Below, piece by piece: positions 25,451 through 34,649 of a stretch of DNA of 64,000 bases. The DNA comes from an uncultured Eubacteriales bacterium. GTDB lineage: Bacteria > Bacillota > Clostridia > Oscillospirales > CAG-272. The notes below the pieces were generated by a model. It searched no databases. It was not told where the DNA came from and saw only the letters and a program-made list of their open reading frames with translations. A program made the translations under genes and the position numbers. Every line of letters begins with the position of its first letter. The first letter of the stretch is position 1. The DNA is taken from assembly GCA_934432675.1 (NCBI GenBank), contig CAKRYT010000003.1, forward strand, positions 1-64,000. Reading direction: 5' to 3'.

Positions 25451-25580
25451 AGTTGATTCCTTCGTAGAAAAGGACGGTACCGCGTCGGCGCCCCGTTGGG
25501 GAGGCAGGCGTGAATCGCAGGTCTTTTTTAAACGAAGCGGAATGGCGGGAAAACGCAAACACGCTTTTCTGCCTTTTTTC
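25451..25580 (+). promoter_or_regulatory. xpt attenuator leader of unrecognised riboswitch class
   Basis: A long first stem pairs ATTCCTTCGT (25456-25465) with ACGAA-GC-GGAAT (25532-25543) and AAAAGGAC (25468-25475) with GTCTTTT (25521-25527); GC-rich hairpins (CCCC-GTT-GGGG) lie inside. It is followed directly by a terminator hairpin (25544-25573) with TTTTTTC. The segment GTAGAAAAG (25464-25472) can instead pair with CTTTTCTGC (25564-25572) of the terminator, which would break both stems. That is the switch layout of a transcriptional riboswitch. The purine, 2'-dG and T-box consensus sequences are not present. Confidence 0.55.
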
Positions 25581-25624
25581 TTTTCAAAAACCGCCTCGCC
25601 ATAAAAAAGAAAGGAGACCGCCCC

Positions 25625-26200
25625 ATGAGAGCAATGGAAGAAAAAATCATCGCAGAAGGAACCGTTTTGCCCGGCAATATTCTGAAAGTGGGCAGTTTTC
25701 TGAATCAGCAGCTCGACGTGCAATTTCTCCGCGAGGTCGGAGAGGAGATTGCACGCCTTTTTCGTGCTGACGGCGTGACGAAGGTCCTGACGCTGGAAGC
25801 GTCCGGTATTGCGATCGCGACCCTTGCGGCACTCTCGCTGGGTGTCCCTGCGGTCATTGTCAAAAAGCATGCCTCCGCCAACCAGTCGAAGGATGTTTAC
25901 GAGGCGGAGATTGCATCCTTTACACATAAGAACGTCTATGTCGCCGCTGTGGCGAAAGAGTATCTGCATGCGTCCGATCGTGTGCTCATCGTCGATGACT
26001 TCCTCGCCTGCGGCAACGCGATCCGCGGTCTTATGCACATGGTGCATGAGGCGGGGGCAACGCTCGTCGGCTGTGCCATTGCCATTGAAAAGAAATTCCA
26101 GGGTGGCGGGGACGAGCTCCGCGCGGAGGGTATCCGCGTCGAATCGCTCGCCATGGTGGACCATATGACAGACGATAGTCTGTCCTTCTGGCGGCCGTAA
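25625..26200 (+). CDS. xpt: xanthine phosphoribosyltransferase
   Basis: 191 residues, the normal length. It shows the type I PRTase PRPP loop 'RVLIVDDFLACGNAI' and the Xpt-typical 'LTLEASGIAIATLAALSLGVPAVIVKKHAS' and 'EKKFQGGGDELR'. The enzyme joins xanthine and PRPP to make XMP in purine salvage (cytoplasm). AAAGGAG precedes the ATG. It sits behind an attenuator leader and directly ahead of a BMP-type nucleoside importer, consistent with a purine salvage block. Confidence 0.94.
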   Translation: MRAMEEKIIAEGTVLPGNILKVGSFLNQQLDVQFLREVGEEIARLFRADGVTKVLTLEASGIAIATLAALSLGVPAVIVKKHASANQSKDVYEAEIASFTHKNVYVAAVAKEYLHASDRVLIVDDFLACGNAIRGLMHMVHEAGATLVGCAIAIEKKFQGGGDELRAEGIRVESLAMVDHMTDDSLSFWRP

Positions 26201-26292
26201 GAAACGCATTCGTTCCTCACGGCTTTTTCACTTGTTTACTTTGGGCGACCGCCCGGTAAAAATAACAATATCTTTTTTGGAGGAAAAAGACA

Positions 26293-27555
26293 ATGTTCAA
26301 GAAGATTCTTTCCCTGGTTCTCGTTGCCGTCATGTGCGTCGGCGCCTGCGCCGCTCTCGCGTCCTGCGGTGACAAGAAAGATGAAGGAATGGAGGACGTC
26401 CTCGAGACGGTTCAGCTCGGTGCGAAGTTCACGGTTCCCGCTGACTTCAAGATCGGCTTCATCTGCCTGCACGACGAAAACTCCACCTATGACCTCAACT
26501 TCATCAACGCTGCCAATAAGGTGAAGGAGCACCTCGGCCTTAAGGACGAGCAGGTCATCATCATGACGAACGTTCCCGAGGAGGGCGACGACTGCTTCAA
26601 CAAGGCAGAGGAGCTTGTCAACCGCGGCTGCAAGGTCGTTTTCGCCGATTCCTTCGGTCATGAAGCAAACATGCTCAAAGCCGCGAAGAAGTATCCGAAC
26701 GTGCAGTTCTGCCACGCAACCGGTACGAAGGCACTGGTCGAGGAGGATCTCTCCAACTTCCACAATGCTTTTGCCTCCATTTATGAGGGCCGTTACCTCG
26801 CCGGCGTTGCCGCTGGTCTGAAGCTCAACGAGATGATCGAGAAGAAGGAGATTACCGCGGACAAGGCTGTCATCGGTTATGTGGGTGCATTCCCCTATGC
26901 CGAGGTCGTTTCCGGCTACACCTCTTTCTTCCTCGGTGCGAGATCCGTTTGCCCTTCCGCCACGATGAAGGTTCGTTACACCACCTCCTGGTATGACTAC
27001 GACTCCGAGATGGCTTCCGCCAAGACGCTGATCAAAGAAGGCTGCGTCCTCATTTCCCAGCACGCTGACTCCATGGGTGCGCCTACCGCCTGCGAGACTG
27101 CCGGTGTCCCGAACGTTTCCTACAACGGTAGCACCGTGAAGGATTGCCCTGATTCTTTCATCATCTCCTCCGCCATCAACTGGGCTCCTTACTACTACTA
27201 CATCATCAAGAGCGTTGTGGACGGTACCGCCATCGATAAGAACTGGACCGGCACCATCTCGACCGGCTCCGTGATCCTCTCCGGCCTCAACAACAAGGTT
27301 GCCGCCAAGGGGACTGCCGATGAGCTCCGCAAGGTTGCCGCAGAGTTGAAGGCCGGCACCCGCCACGTGTTTGACACCTCCAAGTTCACCGTTGACGGTA
27401 AGACCGTGACCACCTATCTCGCCGATGTCATCGACATGGGTGACTACGCGGGTGAGACCGAGGTGATCAAGGACGGTTACTTCAATGAATCCGCCTATCG
27501 TTCGGCACCTTACTTCGATCTCCGCATTGACGGGATCACCGAACTCAATAAGTAA
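26293..27555 (+). CDS. BMP-family ABC transporter substrate-binding lipoprotein
   Basis: 420 residues. Lipobox LASC (Cys about residue 25), then a BMP/PnrA-type periplasmic-binding fold: 'FKIGFICLHDENSTYDLNFINAA', 'EGRYLAGVAAGL', 'IGYVGAFPYAEVVSGYTSFFLGA'. Members bind purine nucleosides or related compounds outside the cell. GGAGG precedes the ATG. Codon use is strongly biased toward a few codons, which suggests high expression, as usual for binding proteins. It is followed by a small hairpin and then the ATPase and two permeases. Confidence 0.93.
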   Translation: MFKKILSLVLVAVMCVGACAALASCGDKKDEGMEDVLETVQLGAKFTVPADFKIGFICLHDENSTYDLNFINAANKVKEHLGLKDEQVIIMTNVPEEGDDCFNKAEELVNRGCKVVFADSFGHEANMLKAAKKYPNVQFCHATGTKALVEEDLSNFHNAFASIYEGRYLAGVAAGLKLNEMIEKKEITADKAVIGYVGAFPYAEVVSGYTSFFLGARSVCPSATMKVRYTTSWYDYDSEMASAKTLIKEGCVLISQHADSMGAPTACETAGVPNVSYNGSTVKDCPDSFIISSAINWAPYYYYIIKSVVDGTAIDKNWTGTISTGSVILSGLNNKVAAKGTADELRKVAAELKAGTRHVFDTSKFTVDGKTVTTYLADVIDMGDYAGETEVIKDGYFNESAYRSAPYFDLRIDGITELNK

Positions 27556-27571
27556 TTTCGCAATCGGGTAC

Positions 27572-27606
27572 AAGGCGGAGCGTAAGCCCCGCCTTCTATC
27601 CGTTTT
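27572..27606 (+). terminator. hairpin between binding-protein and ATPase genes
   Basis: AAGGCGG / CCGCCTT stem with a 10-base loop, then TATCCGTTTTT. Probably a partial terminator or stabilising stem that gives more binding protein than ATPase. Confidence 0.55.
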
Positions 27607-27633
27607 TAGTGTAAAGTATCAGGAGGAAGCGGC

Positions 27634-29346
27634 GTGACAACTACTACGGCACTGGAACTGCGTCATGTGACCAAGCGGTTCGGCAGCGTTGTTGCAAACC
27701 ATGATGTGGATCTCGATGTGCGACACGGAGAAATCCTGGCGATCCTTGGGGAAAACGGCAGCGGCAAAACAACGCTCATGAACATGATCGCCGGCATTTA
27801 TTACCCGGATGAAGGGGAAATGTACGTGGATGGGGAAAAGGCGGAGATCCGTTCTCCGAAAGACGCCTTCCGGTACAAGATTGGCATGATTCACCAGCAT
27901 TTCAAACTGGTCGACGTGTTTACCGCAACGGAAAACATCGTTCTCGGTATCAAAGAAACGAAGGGCACACGCTTCAATCTGAAACGCGAGGAGGAGGAAG
28001 TCTCCCGGATCGCGGCAAAATACGGTTTCGACATTAAGCCGGATCGGAAGATCTACGATATGGCTGTTTCCGAGAAACAGACGGTCGAGATCATCAAGGT
28101 GCTTTACCGCGGCGCGGACATACTGATCCTGGACGAGCCTACCGCCGTCCTGACGCCGCAGGAGACCGCGAAGTTGTTTGCCGTTCTGCGCCGTATGCGC
28201 GACGATGGAAAATCCATCATCATTATCACGCACAAGATGCACGAGGTGCTCTCCATCTCCGACCGTGTGGCGGTGCTCCGCCGCGGTGAACACATCGCGA
28301 CGGTGGAGACGAAGCATACGAACGAAACTGACCTGACCGAGATGATGGTCGGTAAGAAGGTGACGCTCAATATTGAGCGGGGAGAGCCGCAAAACCCGGC
28401 GGACCGCCTGTGCATCGAGGGGCTCTGCCTGAAAAACCAGGAGGGCACGCAGGTGCTGAATCACGTGTCCTTCACCGTGCGTTCGGGTGAGATTCTCGGG
28501 ATTGCCGGGATCGCGGGCAGCGGTCAGAGAGAACTCTTGGAGGCGATCGCAGGACTCCAACATCTCGAAGAGGGAAATCTGATCTTCCATAACCCGAAGA
28601 AGGGGCAACCCGTCACGTTCTTCCATAAAAATCTGCACCGTGTCAAGCAACTTGCGGCAGAGGGCGCATTCCGTTATGAGGATGGGGAGACGGTGAGTTT
28701 CACCGGTATGACGGATAAGGAAATCCGCGAACTGGTGAACGAGGGGAAAGTGCTTTTCAAGGAGGATGAAATCATCAACCTGAGAGACAAGACCCCGCTC
28801 CAAATCCGTGAACTCGGGATCCGACTGTCCTTTGTGCCTGAGGATCGTCTCGGCATGGGCCTTGTGGGGAACATGGATATCGTGGACAACATGATGCTCC
28901 GCAGTTACCGGAAGGGCAAGACCATGTTCGTCGATAGGGTGAAACCGGGGGCACTTGCCGATAAAGTTATCCACGACCTTGAAGTCGCGACCCCGTCGGC
29001 ACACACGCCGGTCCGGCGGCTCTCCGGCGGTAACGTGCAGAAGGTCCTGGTCGGGCGCGAAATTGCCGCGGCACCCAAGGTGCTGATGGCGGCATACCCC
29101 GTGCGCGGGCTGGACATCAACTCATCGTATATGATTTATAACCTGCTCAACCAGCAGAAAGAGCAGGGGACGGCGGTTGTTTTCGTCGGAGAGGACCTGG
29201 ACGTGCTGCTTGCCCTCTGTGACCGGATTATGGTCATTGGCGGCGGTCGCGTGACCGGGGTCGTCGACGGCAGGACGGCGACCAAAGAGCAGGTCGGGCT
29301 CCTGATGACCAAGACGGAAGGAGGGGATACTCATGAAGAAAAATGA
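27634..29346 (+). CDS. nucleoside ABC transporter ATP-binding protein, two ATPase domains
   Basis: 570 residues, start GTG after AGGAGG. First domain: Walker A 'GENGSGKTT', 'HQHFKLVDVFTATENI', Walker B 'ILILDEPTAVLTPQE'; its signature is the unusual 'AVSEKQTVEII'. Second domain: 'GIAGSGQRELLEAI' (a degenerate Walker A as in this family), signature 'LSGGNVQKVLVGREI', and 'AAYPVRGLD' in place of Walker B. About 60 residues are inserted in the second domain (roughly 312-385) before 'LSFVPEDR'. It energises the two permeases that follow; the end overlaps the next gene by 14 bases. Confidence 0.92.
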   Translation: MTTTTALELRHVTKRFGSVVANHDVDLDVRHGEILAILGENGSGKTTLMNMIAGIYYPDEGEMYVDGEKAEIRSPKDAFRYKIGMIHQHFKLVDVFTATENIVLGIKETKGTRFNLKREEEEVSRIAAKYGFDIKPDRKIYDMAVSEKQTVEIIKVLYRGADILILDEPTAVLTPQETAKLFAVLRRMRDDGKSIIIITHKMHEVLSISDRVAVLRRGEHIATVETKHTNETDLTEMMVGKKVTLNIERGEPQNPADRLCIEGLCLKNQEGTQVLNHVSFTVRSGEILGIAGIAGSGQRELLEAIAGLQHLEEGNLIFHNPKKGQPVTFFHKNLHRVKQLAAEGAFRYEDGETVSFTGMTDKEIRELVNEGKVLFKEDEIINLRDKTPLQIRELGIRLSFVPEDRLGMGLVGNMDIVDNMMLRSYRKGKTMFVDRVKPGALADKVIHDLEVATPSAHTPVRRLSGGNVQKVLVGREIAAAPKVLMAAYPVRGLDINSSYMIYNLLNQQKEQGTAVVFVGEDLDVLLALCDRIMVIGGGRVTGVVDGRTATKEQVGLLMTKTEGGDTHEEK

Positions 29347-30580
29347 GATGCCGGAAAACGAGCGGCCGGAGGCTGTGACCGTGACGGAGTCTGTCGCGGA
29401 TAACGCATCCGTGGCGGGAGCCGCGGCGGCACCGACGGAAAAAGAGAAAAAAGAGCCGCTGTTCCACCTGATTCGCCGCGCAAATGTAACTCCTATGCAG
29501 GCAACCAGGGTGCGCGCCATCGCTATCGTCGCCGGTCTTATTCTCTGCGGCATCCTCGCCGCCATCATTACCAAGACCAATCCGTTTGCCTTTTACGGTG
29601 CCATGTTCAAGGGGGCGTTCGGCAGTGTCTATAATCTCCTTGTGACCATCCATAAGGTGGCGATCCTCCTCGGGATCTCCCTGGCGGTGACGCCCGCGTT
29701 CAAGATGCGCTTTTGGAACACCGGTGCCGAGGGGCAGGTGCTCATCGGGGCACTCGCGACGGCGTCCTGTATGTACTGGTTCGGGTCGCTCCCCTTGGGT
29801 CTGCTCCTTGTCTGCATGCTGCTCAGCGCGCTTGCCGCCGGTGCCATCTGGGGCATCATCCCCGCCGTCTGCAAGGCAAAATGGGGGACCAACGAAACGC
29901 TGTTCACCCTGATGATGAACTATGTGGCAATGCAGCTCATTTCGTACTTCATGCGACTGTGGAACAGGAAGAGTGCCGGCATTGACTTCACGCAGCTGGA
30001 CCCCACACTGCGCATCAATCACTTCTTCAACGGTTCCACATCGACCGGTATCCGCCGGTACATCATCGAGGTGGTCTTCATTCTCGCGCTGACGGTGGGG
30101 CTGTATGTGTATCTCCGTTTCAGCAAGCACGGCTATGAGCTTTCGGTCGTGGGGGAGAGCGAGAATACGGCAAAATACATCGGTATCAATGTGAAAAAGG
30201 TCATCATCCGGACGATGGCTCTCTCCGGTGCCATCTGCGGTGTTATCGGTTTCCTGCTCGCAGGTACGACCCAGACGGTCTCCCCCGGCATTGCCGACGG
30301 GCGCGGCTTTACCGCCATCATGGTGTCCTGGCTCGCAAAGTTTGATCCGGCGATCATGGTGTTTGCGGCACTGCTCCTCGTGTTCCTCGACGTCGGTGCC
30401 TCCAATATCGCCACCGACCTGAAAGTGGACCAGTCCTTCGCGGAGATTGTCTCGGGCATCTTGCTGTTCTTTATCATCGGTTGCGAATTCTTTATCCAGT
30501 ATCGGCTGCTCCCGAGCGACCGGCTGAAAAACCGCTTTCCCAAGCTGTTCGGGGATAAGAAAACACAGGAGGAGAAATGA
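29333..30580 (+). CDS. nucleoside ABC transporter permease 1
   Basis: 415 residues. A hydrophilic Glu/Ala-rich N-terminus of about 55 residues precedes roughly ten helices of the BPD_transp_2 type. Family segments: 'FKMRFWNTGAEGQVLIGALA', 'NETLFTLMMNYVA', 'ENTAKYIGINVKKVI', 'GFTAIMVSWLAKFDP'. It pairs with the next permease to form the membrane channel of the importer. Confidence 0.93.
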   Translation: MKKNEMPENERPEAVTVTESVADNASVAGAAAAPTEKEKKEPLFHLIRRANVTPMQATRVRAIAIVAGLILCGILAAIITKTNPFAFYGAMFKGAFGSVYNLLVTIHKVAILLGISLAVTPAFKMRFWNTGAEGQVLIGALATASCMYWFGSLPLGLLLVCMLLSALAAGAIWGIIPAVCKAKWGTNETLFTLMMNYVAMQLISYFMRLWNRKSAGIDFTQLDPTLRINHFFNGSTSTGIRRYIIEVVFILALTVGLYVYLRFSKHGYELSVVGESENTAKYIGINVKKVIIRTMALSGAICGVIGFLLAGTTQTVSPGIADGRGFTAIMVSWLAKFDPAIMVFAALLLVFLDVGASNIATDLKVDQSFAEIVSGILLFFIIGCEFFIQYRLLPSDRLKNRFPKLFGDKKTQEEK

Positions 30581-31560
30581 TGGACGCAGTAGCATTGTTC
30601 CTGAATGATGCGGTTCTGTACGGCACGCCGCTGCTGCTCGGCGCGACCGGCGAGATTCTCACGGAAAAGTCGGGGAACCTGAACCTCGGCATCCCCGGCA
30701 TCATGTGTATCGGTGCCATTTCCGGTACGATGGGTGCTTTTGCCTACAAAGAGATGGCATCTACCGTCAACGGGTTCCTGGGCATCACCATTTCCCTGAT
30801 CTGCTGCATCCTGGGTGCCCTCCTCGCATCGTTGATTTATTGTCTCCTCACGGTGACGCTGCGTGCCAACCAGAACGTCACGGGTCTCGCTCTGACCACC
30901 TTCGGTGTCGGTTTCGCCGATTTCTTCGGCGGCTCCATTATCAAGTTGGTCGGCGGTAACACCGGTAGCTTTGCTGCCACCGCAGTTGCCAAGAAGTTCA
31001 ACTGGTACCTACCGATCGCCGATAAAATGGGATGGTTCGGTAAAGTTTTCTTCTCATATAGTTTTATGATCTACTTTGCCCTTATCCTGGCGATTGTCGC
31101 CACCTATATACTGCAAAAGACGCGCGTCGGTCTGCACCTGCGCGCCGTGGGTGAGAACCCGGCGACGGCAGACGCGGCGGGCATCAACGTGACGGCGTAC
31201 AAATACGGAGCCACCTGTATCGGCGGCGTGATTGCCGGTCTCGGCGGGCTTGCCTACATCATGAACTGCCGCATGGGCGGCTGGTCGAACGGTGCCCTCG
31301 GCGACCGCGGCTGGCTTGCTATCGCGCTCGTCATTTTTGCGACCTGGAAGCCCTGGATCAGCATCTTCGGCTCCTACCTGTTCGGCGGGCTGTACATCCT
31401 TAACAACCACATCAAAGCACCGACGCAGGTACAGCCTCTCATTCAGATGCTGCCGTATGTGGCAACGATCGTCGTCCTGGTCATCAGTTCCGTCCGCAGA
31501 AAGCGTGAAAACCAGGCACCGGCGGCACTCGGGCTCTCCTACTTCCGCGAGGACAGGTAA
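30577..31560 (+). CDS. nucleoside ABC transporter permease 2
   Basis: 327 residues, about nine helices, BPD_transp_2 family. Motifs: 'GATGEILTEKSGNLNLGIPGIM', 'RANQNVTGLALTTFGVG', 'HLRAVGENPATADAAGINV', and 'GDRGWLAIALVIFATWKP'. Overlaps the previous gene by 4 bases (ATGA). Last gene of the purine salvage block, followed by a strong terminator. Confidence 0.93.
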   Translation: MMDAVALFLNDAVLYGTPLLLGATGEILTEKSGNLNLGIPGIMCIGAISGTMGAFAYKEMASTVNGFLGITISLICCILGALLASLIYCLLTVTLRANQNVTGLALTTFGVGFADFFGGSIIKLVGGNTGSFAATAVAKKFNWYLPIADKMGWFGKVFFSYSFMIYFALILAIVATYILQKTRVGLHLRAVGENPATADAAGINVTAYKYGATCIGGVIAGLGGLAYIMNCRMGGWSNGALGDRGWLAIALVIFATWKPWISIFGSYLFGGLYILNNHIKAPTQVQPLIQMLPYVATIVVLVISSVRRKRENQAPAALGLSYFREDR

Positions 31561-31644
31561 GGGGGATGCGGTGCATCCGCACCGTCGCCCGCGTCGGGCG
31601 TTCGCCCCACGGGAAAGCGCACAGTACAAATCATATCGGTTTTC

Positions 31645-31679
31645 AGCGACCCGGCATTTTGCCGGGTCGCTCTTTTTTT
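31645..31679 (+). terminator. terminator of the nucleoside importer operon
   Basis: AGCGACCCGGC paired with GCCGGGTCGCT, 5-base loop, then CTTTTTTT. Confidence 0.88.
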
Positions 31680-31719
31680 GTGTCGCGACGCATATAGTAG
31701 CGAGGAGGAGGGACGCCTT

Positions 31720-32457
31720 GTGGATATCATCATTTGCGGGTCGGAGGGCAAGCTCGGGGGGGCTCTCCGCCGGGCGATCGCCGCGCGGCGGGACTGCCGG
31801 CTCGTCGCGGGGGTGGATCCCCGCCCCGGCGGCGGGGAGTATCCGTGGTACGGGACGGTGGGAGCCGCTCCGGCGGCGGATGTCATCGTGGACGCGTCGT
31901 TTCACACCGCGCTCCCCGAAATCGCGGGGGAGGCATTGCGGCGCGGATCCGCGCTCGTGGTCGCCACCACCGGGCATACGCAGGAGGAGCGGTCGGAACT
32001 GACGCACGCCGCCGCCGCCATCCCCGTCTTCGCGAGTGCCAATTATTCGCTGGGCGCGGCACTGCTCGGCGAGTTCGCACGGCGCGCGGCGACGGTTTTT
32101 CCCGGTGGGGAGATGGAGATCGTCGAGGCGCATCATGCGGGGAAGCGGGATGCCCCGAGTGGAACCGCGCTTGCCTTGTTCGACGCAATCAGGGAGGCGC
32201 GCCCCCGCGCCCGCGCACACCCCGGCCGCGTCGGTGGGGGGATACGACGCCCGGAAGAGGTGGGGATTCACTCCCTCCGCCTCGGGTCGCTCCCGGGCAC
32301 CCATTCGGTGTGTATCGCGACGGGGGAGGAAACGCTGACCCTGACGCATACGGCACTGACCCCGGCGGTCTTCGCCGTGGGAATCCTGCGCGCCGCCGCC
32401 TATGTGTGCGGGCACGCACCGGGGCTTTATACGATGTCGGATCTTTTGTATATGTGA
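31720..32457 (+). CDS. dapB: 4-hydroxy-tetrahydrodipicolinate reductase
   Basis: 245 residues from GTG at 31720, chosen because AGGAGGAGGG lies eight bases upstream and the nucleotide-binding 'IIICGSEGKLGG' then begins at residue 3. Other family marks: 'VVATTGHT', 'FASANYSLGAALL', and the catalytic block 'EAHHAGKRDAPSGTAL' (His pair and Lys). The enzyme reduces the dapA product with NAD(P)H in meso-diaminopimelate/lysine synthesis; in spore formers an intermediate also feeds dipicolinate. First gene of dapB-dapF-dapL. Confidence 0.93.
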   Translation: MDIIICGSEGKLGGALRRAIAARRDCRLVAGVDPRPGGGEYPWYGTVGAAPAADVIVDASFHTALPEIAGEALRRGSALVVATTGHTQEERSELTHAAAAIPVFASANYSLGAALLGEFARRAATVFPGGEMEIVEAHHAGKRDAPSGTALALFDAIREARPRARAHPGRVGGGIRRPEEVGIHSLRLGSLPGTHSVCIATGEETLTLTHTALTPAVFAVGILRAAAYVCGHAPGLYTMSDLLYM

Positions 32458-32463
32458 GGGCTT

Positions 32464-33306
32464 ATGGAAATCCAGTTTATCAAGATGCAGGGCCTCGGAA
32501 ATGACTACGTATACGTCGATACCGAGGTGCAGAATCTCGGCGGCACGGACGAGACGGCACTGGCGCGCGCGGTCAGCGCGAGGCACTTTTCGGTGGGGGC
32601 AGACGGACTGATCGTCATTGACCGCTGCCCCGAGGCAGACGTCGCCATGCGGATGTATAACGCCGACGGGAGCCGCGGGGAGGTGTGCGGCAACGGGCTC
32701 CGATGCGTCGCCAAATACTGCCGGGATGCGGGTATCGTGCCGGACGACCGCGTGCAGATCCTCACCGATGCGGGCGTGCGCCGCGCCCGGATTCTCACCG
32801 CCACGCCACGCGCCGCCGTCGTCGAGGTGGAAATGGGCAGGGTGGAACGTATCCCGGAGCGCATCCCCGTCGTCGGCGGGAATAACCGGATACAACTGAC
32901 GGCGGGGGATCGCTCCTTTTATCTGTATGCCTGCTCGGTGGGCAATCCGCACGCCGTGACGTTTCTTGACAGCCTGGATATCGACGTGGAGCGGTACGGC
33001 AGAATGATCGGCAGTGACCGCGTTTTCCCCGCGGGTGCCAACGTGTCTTTTGTGCGTCCCCTACGGGTCGGTACTTTGCAGGCAAGGGTCTGGGAACGCG
33101 GGAGCGGTGAGACGCTCGCGTGCGGGAGCGGCGCGTGTGCCGTCACCGTGGCGGCGATTGAGGAGGGATATGCCGAGTACGGGATGCCGGTACGCGTGAT
33201 CCTGCCCGGCGGCGTCGTGACCGTGACGGTGCAGGAGACGGGGGAGGTCACGCAAAGAGGTGAGGCCGTCACCGTGGCGCGGGGGGTGTTCTTGTGGGAG
33301 GTATAA
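32464..33306 (+). CDS. dapF: diaminopimelate epimerase
   Basis: 280 residues. Both catalytic cysteines are present: 'GEVCGNGLRC' near residue 75 and 'ETLACGSGAC' near residue 219; also 'MQGLGNDYVYVD' at the start and 'FSVGADGLIVI'. It interconverts LL- and meso-diaminopimelate for peptidoglycan and lysine. Six bases after dapB; the end overlaps dapL by 13 bases. Compare with the cysteine-less paralogue at 56837-57640. Confidence 0.95.
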   Translation: MEIQFIKMQGLGNDYVYVDTEVQNLGGTDETALARAVSARHFSVGADGLIVIDRCPEADVAMRMYNADGSRGEVCGNGLRCVAKYCRDAGIVPDDRVQILTDAGVRRARILTATPRAAVVEVEMGRVERIPERIPVVGGNNRIQLTAGDRSFYLYACSVGNPHAVTFLDSLDIDVERYGRMIGSDRVFPAGANVSFVRPLRVGTLQARVWERGSGETLACGSGACAVTVAAIEEGYAEYGMPVRVILPGGVVTVTVQETGEVTQRGEAVTVARGVFLWEV

Positions 33307-34469
33307 ATCCGGGTTTCGCGCACCTGGCACCGCAGTATCTGTTCCGGGAGGTTGCGGAACGGCGCGCTACCTATGAAACCGGGCACCCCGCCGATGAGAT
33401 ACTGTCGCTCGGCATCGGGGATGTGACACGCCCGCTTGCCCCGTGCGTTGCAGACGCGATGGCGGCGGCGGCGCATGAAATGGAAACGCGCGCGGGCTTT
33501 CGCGGCTATCCCCCCGCCCCGGGGTACGACTTCCTTCGCCGGGCGATCGCTGTGCGATACGCCGCGTGGGGCGTGGACCTTGCGGCGGATGAGGTGTACG
33601 TTTCGGACGGTGCCAAGACGGATGCCGCCATGCTCCCCCATCTGTTCGGTGAGGTGACGGTTGCGCTGTCAGACCCGACCTATCCCGTGTATCGGGATGC
33701 CCACCTGCTCGCAGGGCATCACTTGCGGTATCTGCCGGCGCGCCCCGAAAACGGCTTTCTGCCGACACCGGAGGGCCTTGCGATGGCTCCCCACGTCGTG
33801 TACCTGACCTCGCCCGGCAATCCGATCGGGGTCGCGTACGATCGCGCGGGGTTATCGTTATGGGTTGCGTACGCGCACGCGAGCCACTCACTCCTCGTGT
33901 TCGATGCCGCCTACGAGGCGTTTCTCGGGGAAGGGGGCGTGCACAGTATTTTCGAGATACCCGGGGCGCGGTCGTGTGCGATGGAACTGGGGTCGTTTTC
34001 CAAGTCGGCGGGTTTTACCGGTGTACGGTGTGCGTGGAGCGTCTGCCCGCGGGAGGCGGCGTTCGACGGCGTGCTGCTGGCACCGCTCTGGGAGCGACTG
34101 AAAAGTACGGCATCAAACGGCGTTTCCTATCCTGTGCAGCGTGCCGCCGAGGCGGCACTCACCCCGGAGGGGCTCGCCGCAACCTCGAAAAACATCCGGT
34201 ACTACCTGGCGAATGCGCGCATCCTGGCGCGCGCGCTCACGGCGGCGGGTATACCGTTCGTCGGCGGTGAGGTCTCACCGTATCTGTGGGTGCGGTGCCC
34301 CGGCGGGGTGACCTCCTGGGCATATTTCGATCGGTGTCTCCGTACGCGACAGGTGATCGTCACCCCCGGCGTCGGCTTTGGGGACGTGGGCGAGGGATAT
34401 GTGCGGCTCTCCGCCCTCGGCGGCCGCGATACCGTCCGCCGAGCCGCCGAGCGGTTGTTTGGCACCTGA
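33294..34469 (+). CDS. dapL: LL-diaminopimelate aminotransferase
   Basis: 391 residues, start GTG overlapping the dapF end. 'INPGFAHLAPQYLFREVAERR' and 'LSLGIGDVTRPL' are typical of DapL; 'YVSDGAKTD', 'TSPGNPIG' and the PLP lysine block 'SFSKSAGFTG' follow. It converts tetrahydrodipicolinate directly to LL-diaminopimelate, so with dapB and dapF it gives the short aminotransferase route. The usual P-N-N-P-T-G block is changed to S-P-G-N-P-I-G. Confidence 0.92.
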   Translation: MGGINPGFAHLAPQYLFREVAERRATYETGHPADEILSLGIGDVTRPLAPCVADAMAAAAHEMETRAGFRGYPPAPGYDFLRRAIAVRYAAWGVDLAADEVYVSDGAKTDAAMLPHLFGEVTVALSDPTYPVYRDAHLLAGHHLRYLPARPENGFLPTPEGLAMAPHVVYLTSPGNPIGVAYDRAGLSLWVAYAHASHSLLVFDAAYEAFLGEGGVHSIFEIPGARSCAMELGSFSKSAGFTGVRCAWSVCPREAAFDGVLLAPLWERLKSTASNGVSYPVQRAAEAALTPEGLAATSKNIRYYLANARILARALTAAGIPFVGGEVSPYLWVRCPGGVTSWAYFDRCLRTRQVIVTPGVGFGDVGEGYVRLSALGGRDTVRRAAERLFGT

Positions 34470-34528
34470 AAACGGAAAATGCCGTAGGAAAGGCTCACAT
34501 CGCGGACACAAATAAACTATAAAGCCAG

Positions 34529-34567
34529 CGGGGAGGAGCCGAAAAACATGGCTCCTCCCCGTTTTTT
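34529..34567 (+). terminator. terminator of the dap operon
   Basis: CGGGGAGGAGCC / GGCTCCTCCCCG stem, then TTTTTT. Nearly the same 33-base hairpin occurs at 48357-48389 in the opposite orientation. Confidence 0.88.
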
Positions 34568-34649
34568 GGTTGCGGGATGCCGTCCCCGGGCATACTGTCC
34601 AAAAGAAAACAAAACGAAAAAGAACGCACCAAAAAAGAGGACGAAACGG

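Noticed and set aside
25471..25485. T-box leader suggested by GGTACCGCG upstream of xpt
   Set aside because: The core lacks the TGG that pairs with the tRNA CCA end, no Stem I or specifier loop fits in the short leader, and xpt is not a T-box type target.
25440..25545. Ordinary purine riboswitch in front of xpt
   Set aside because: The conserved junction TTTCTAC and the loop-loop partners were looked for and not found.
27619..29004. 461-codon minus-strand frame opposite the nucleoside ATPase gene
   Set aside because: Shadow; the plus-strand gene has intact Walker motifs.
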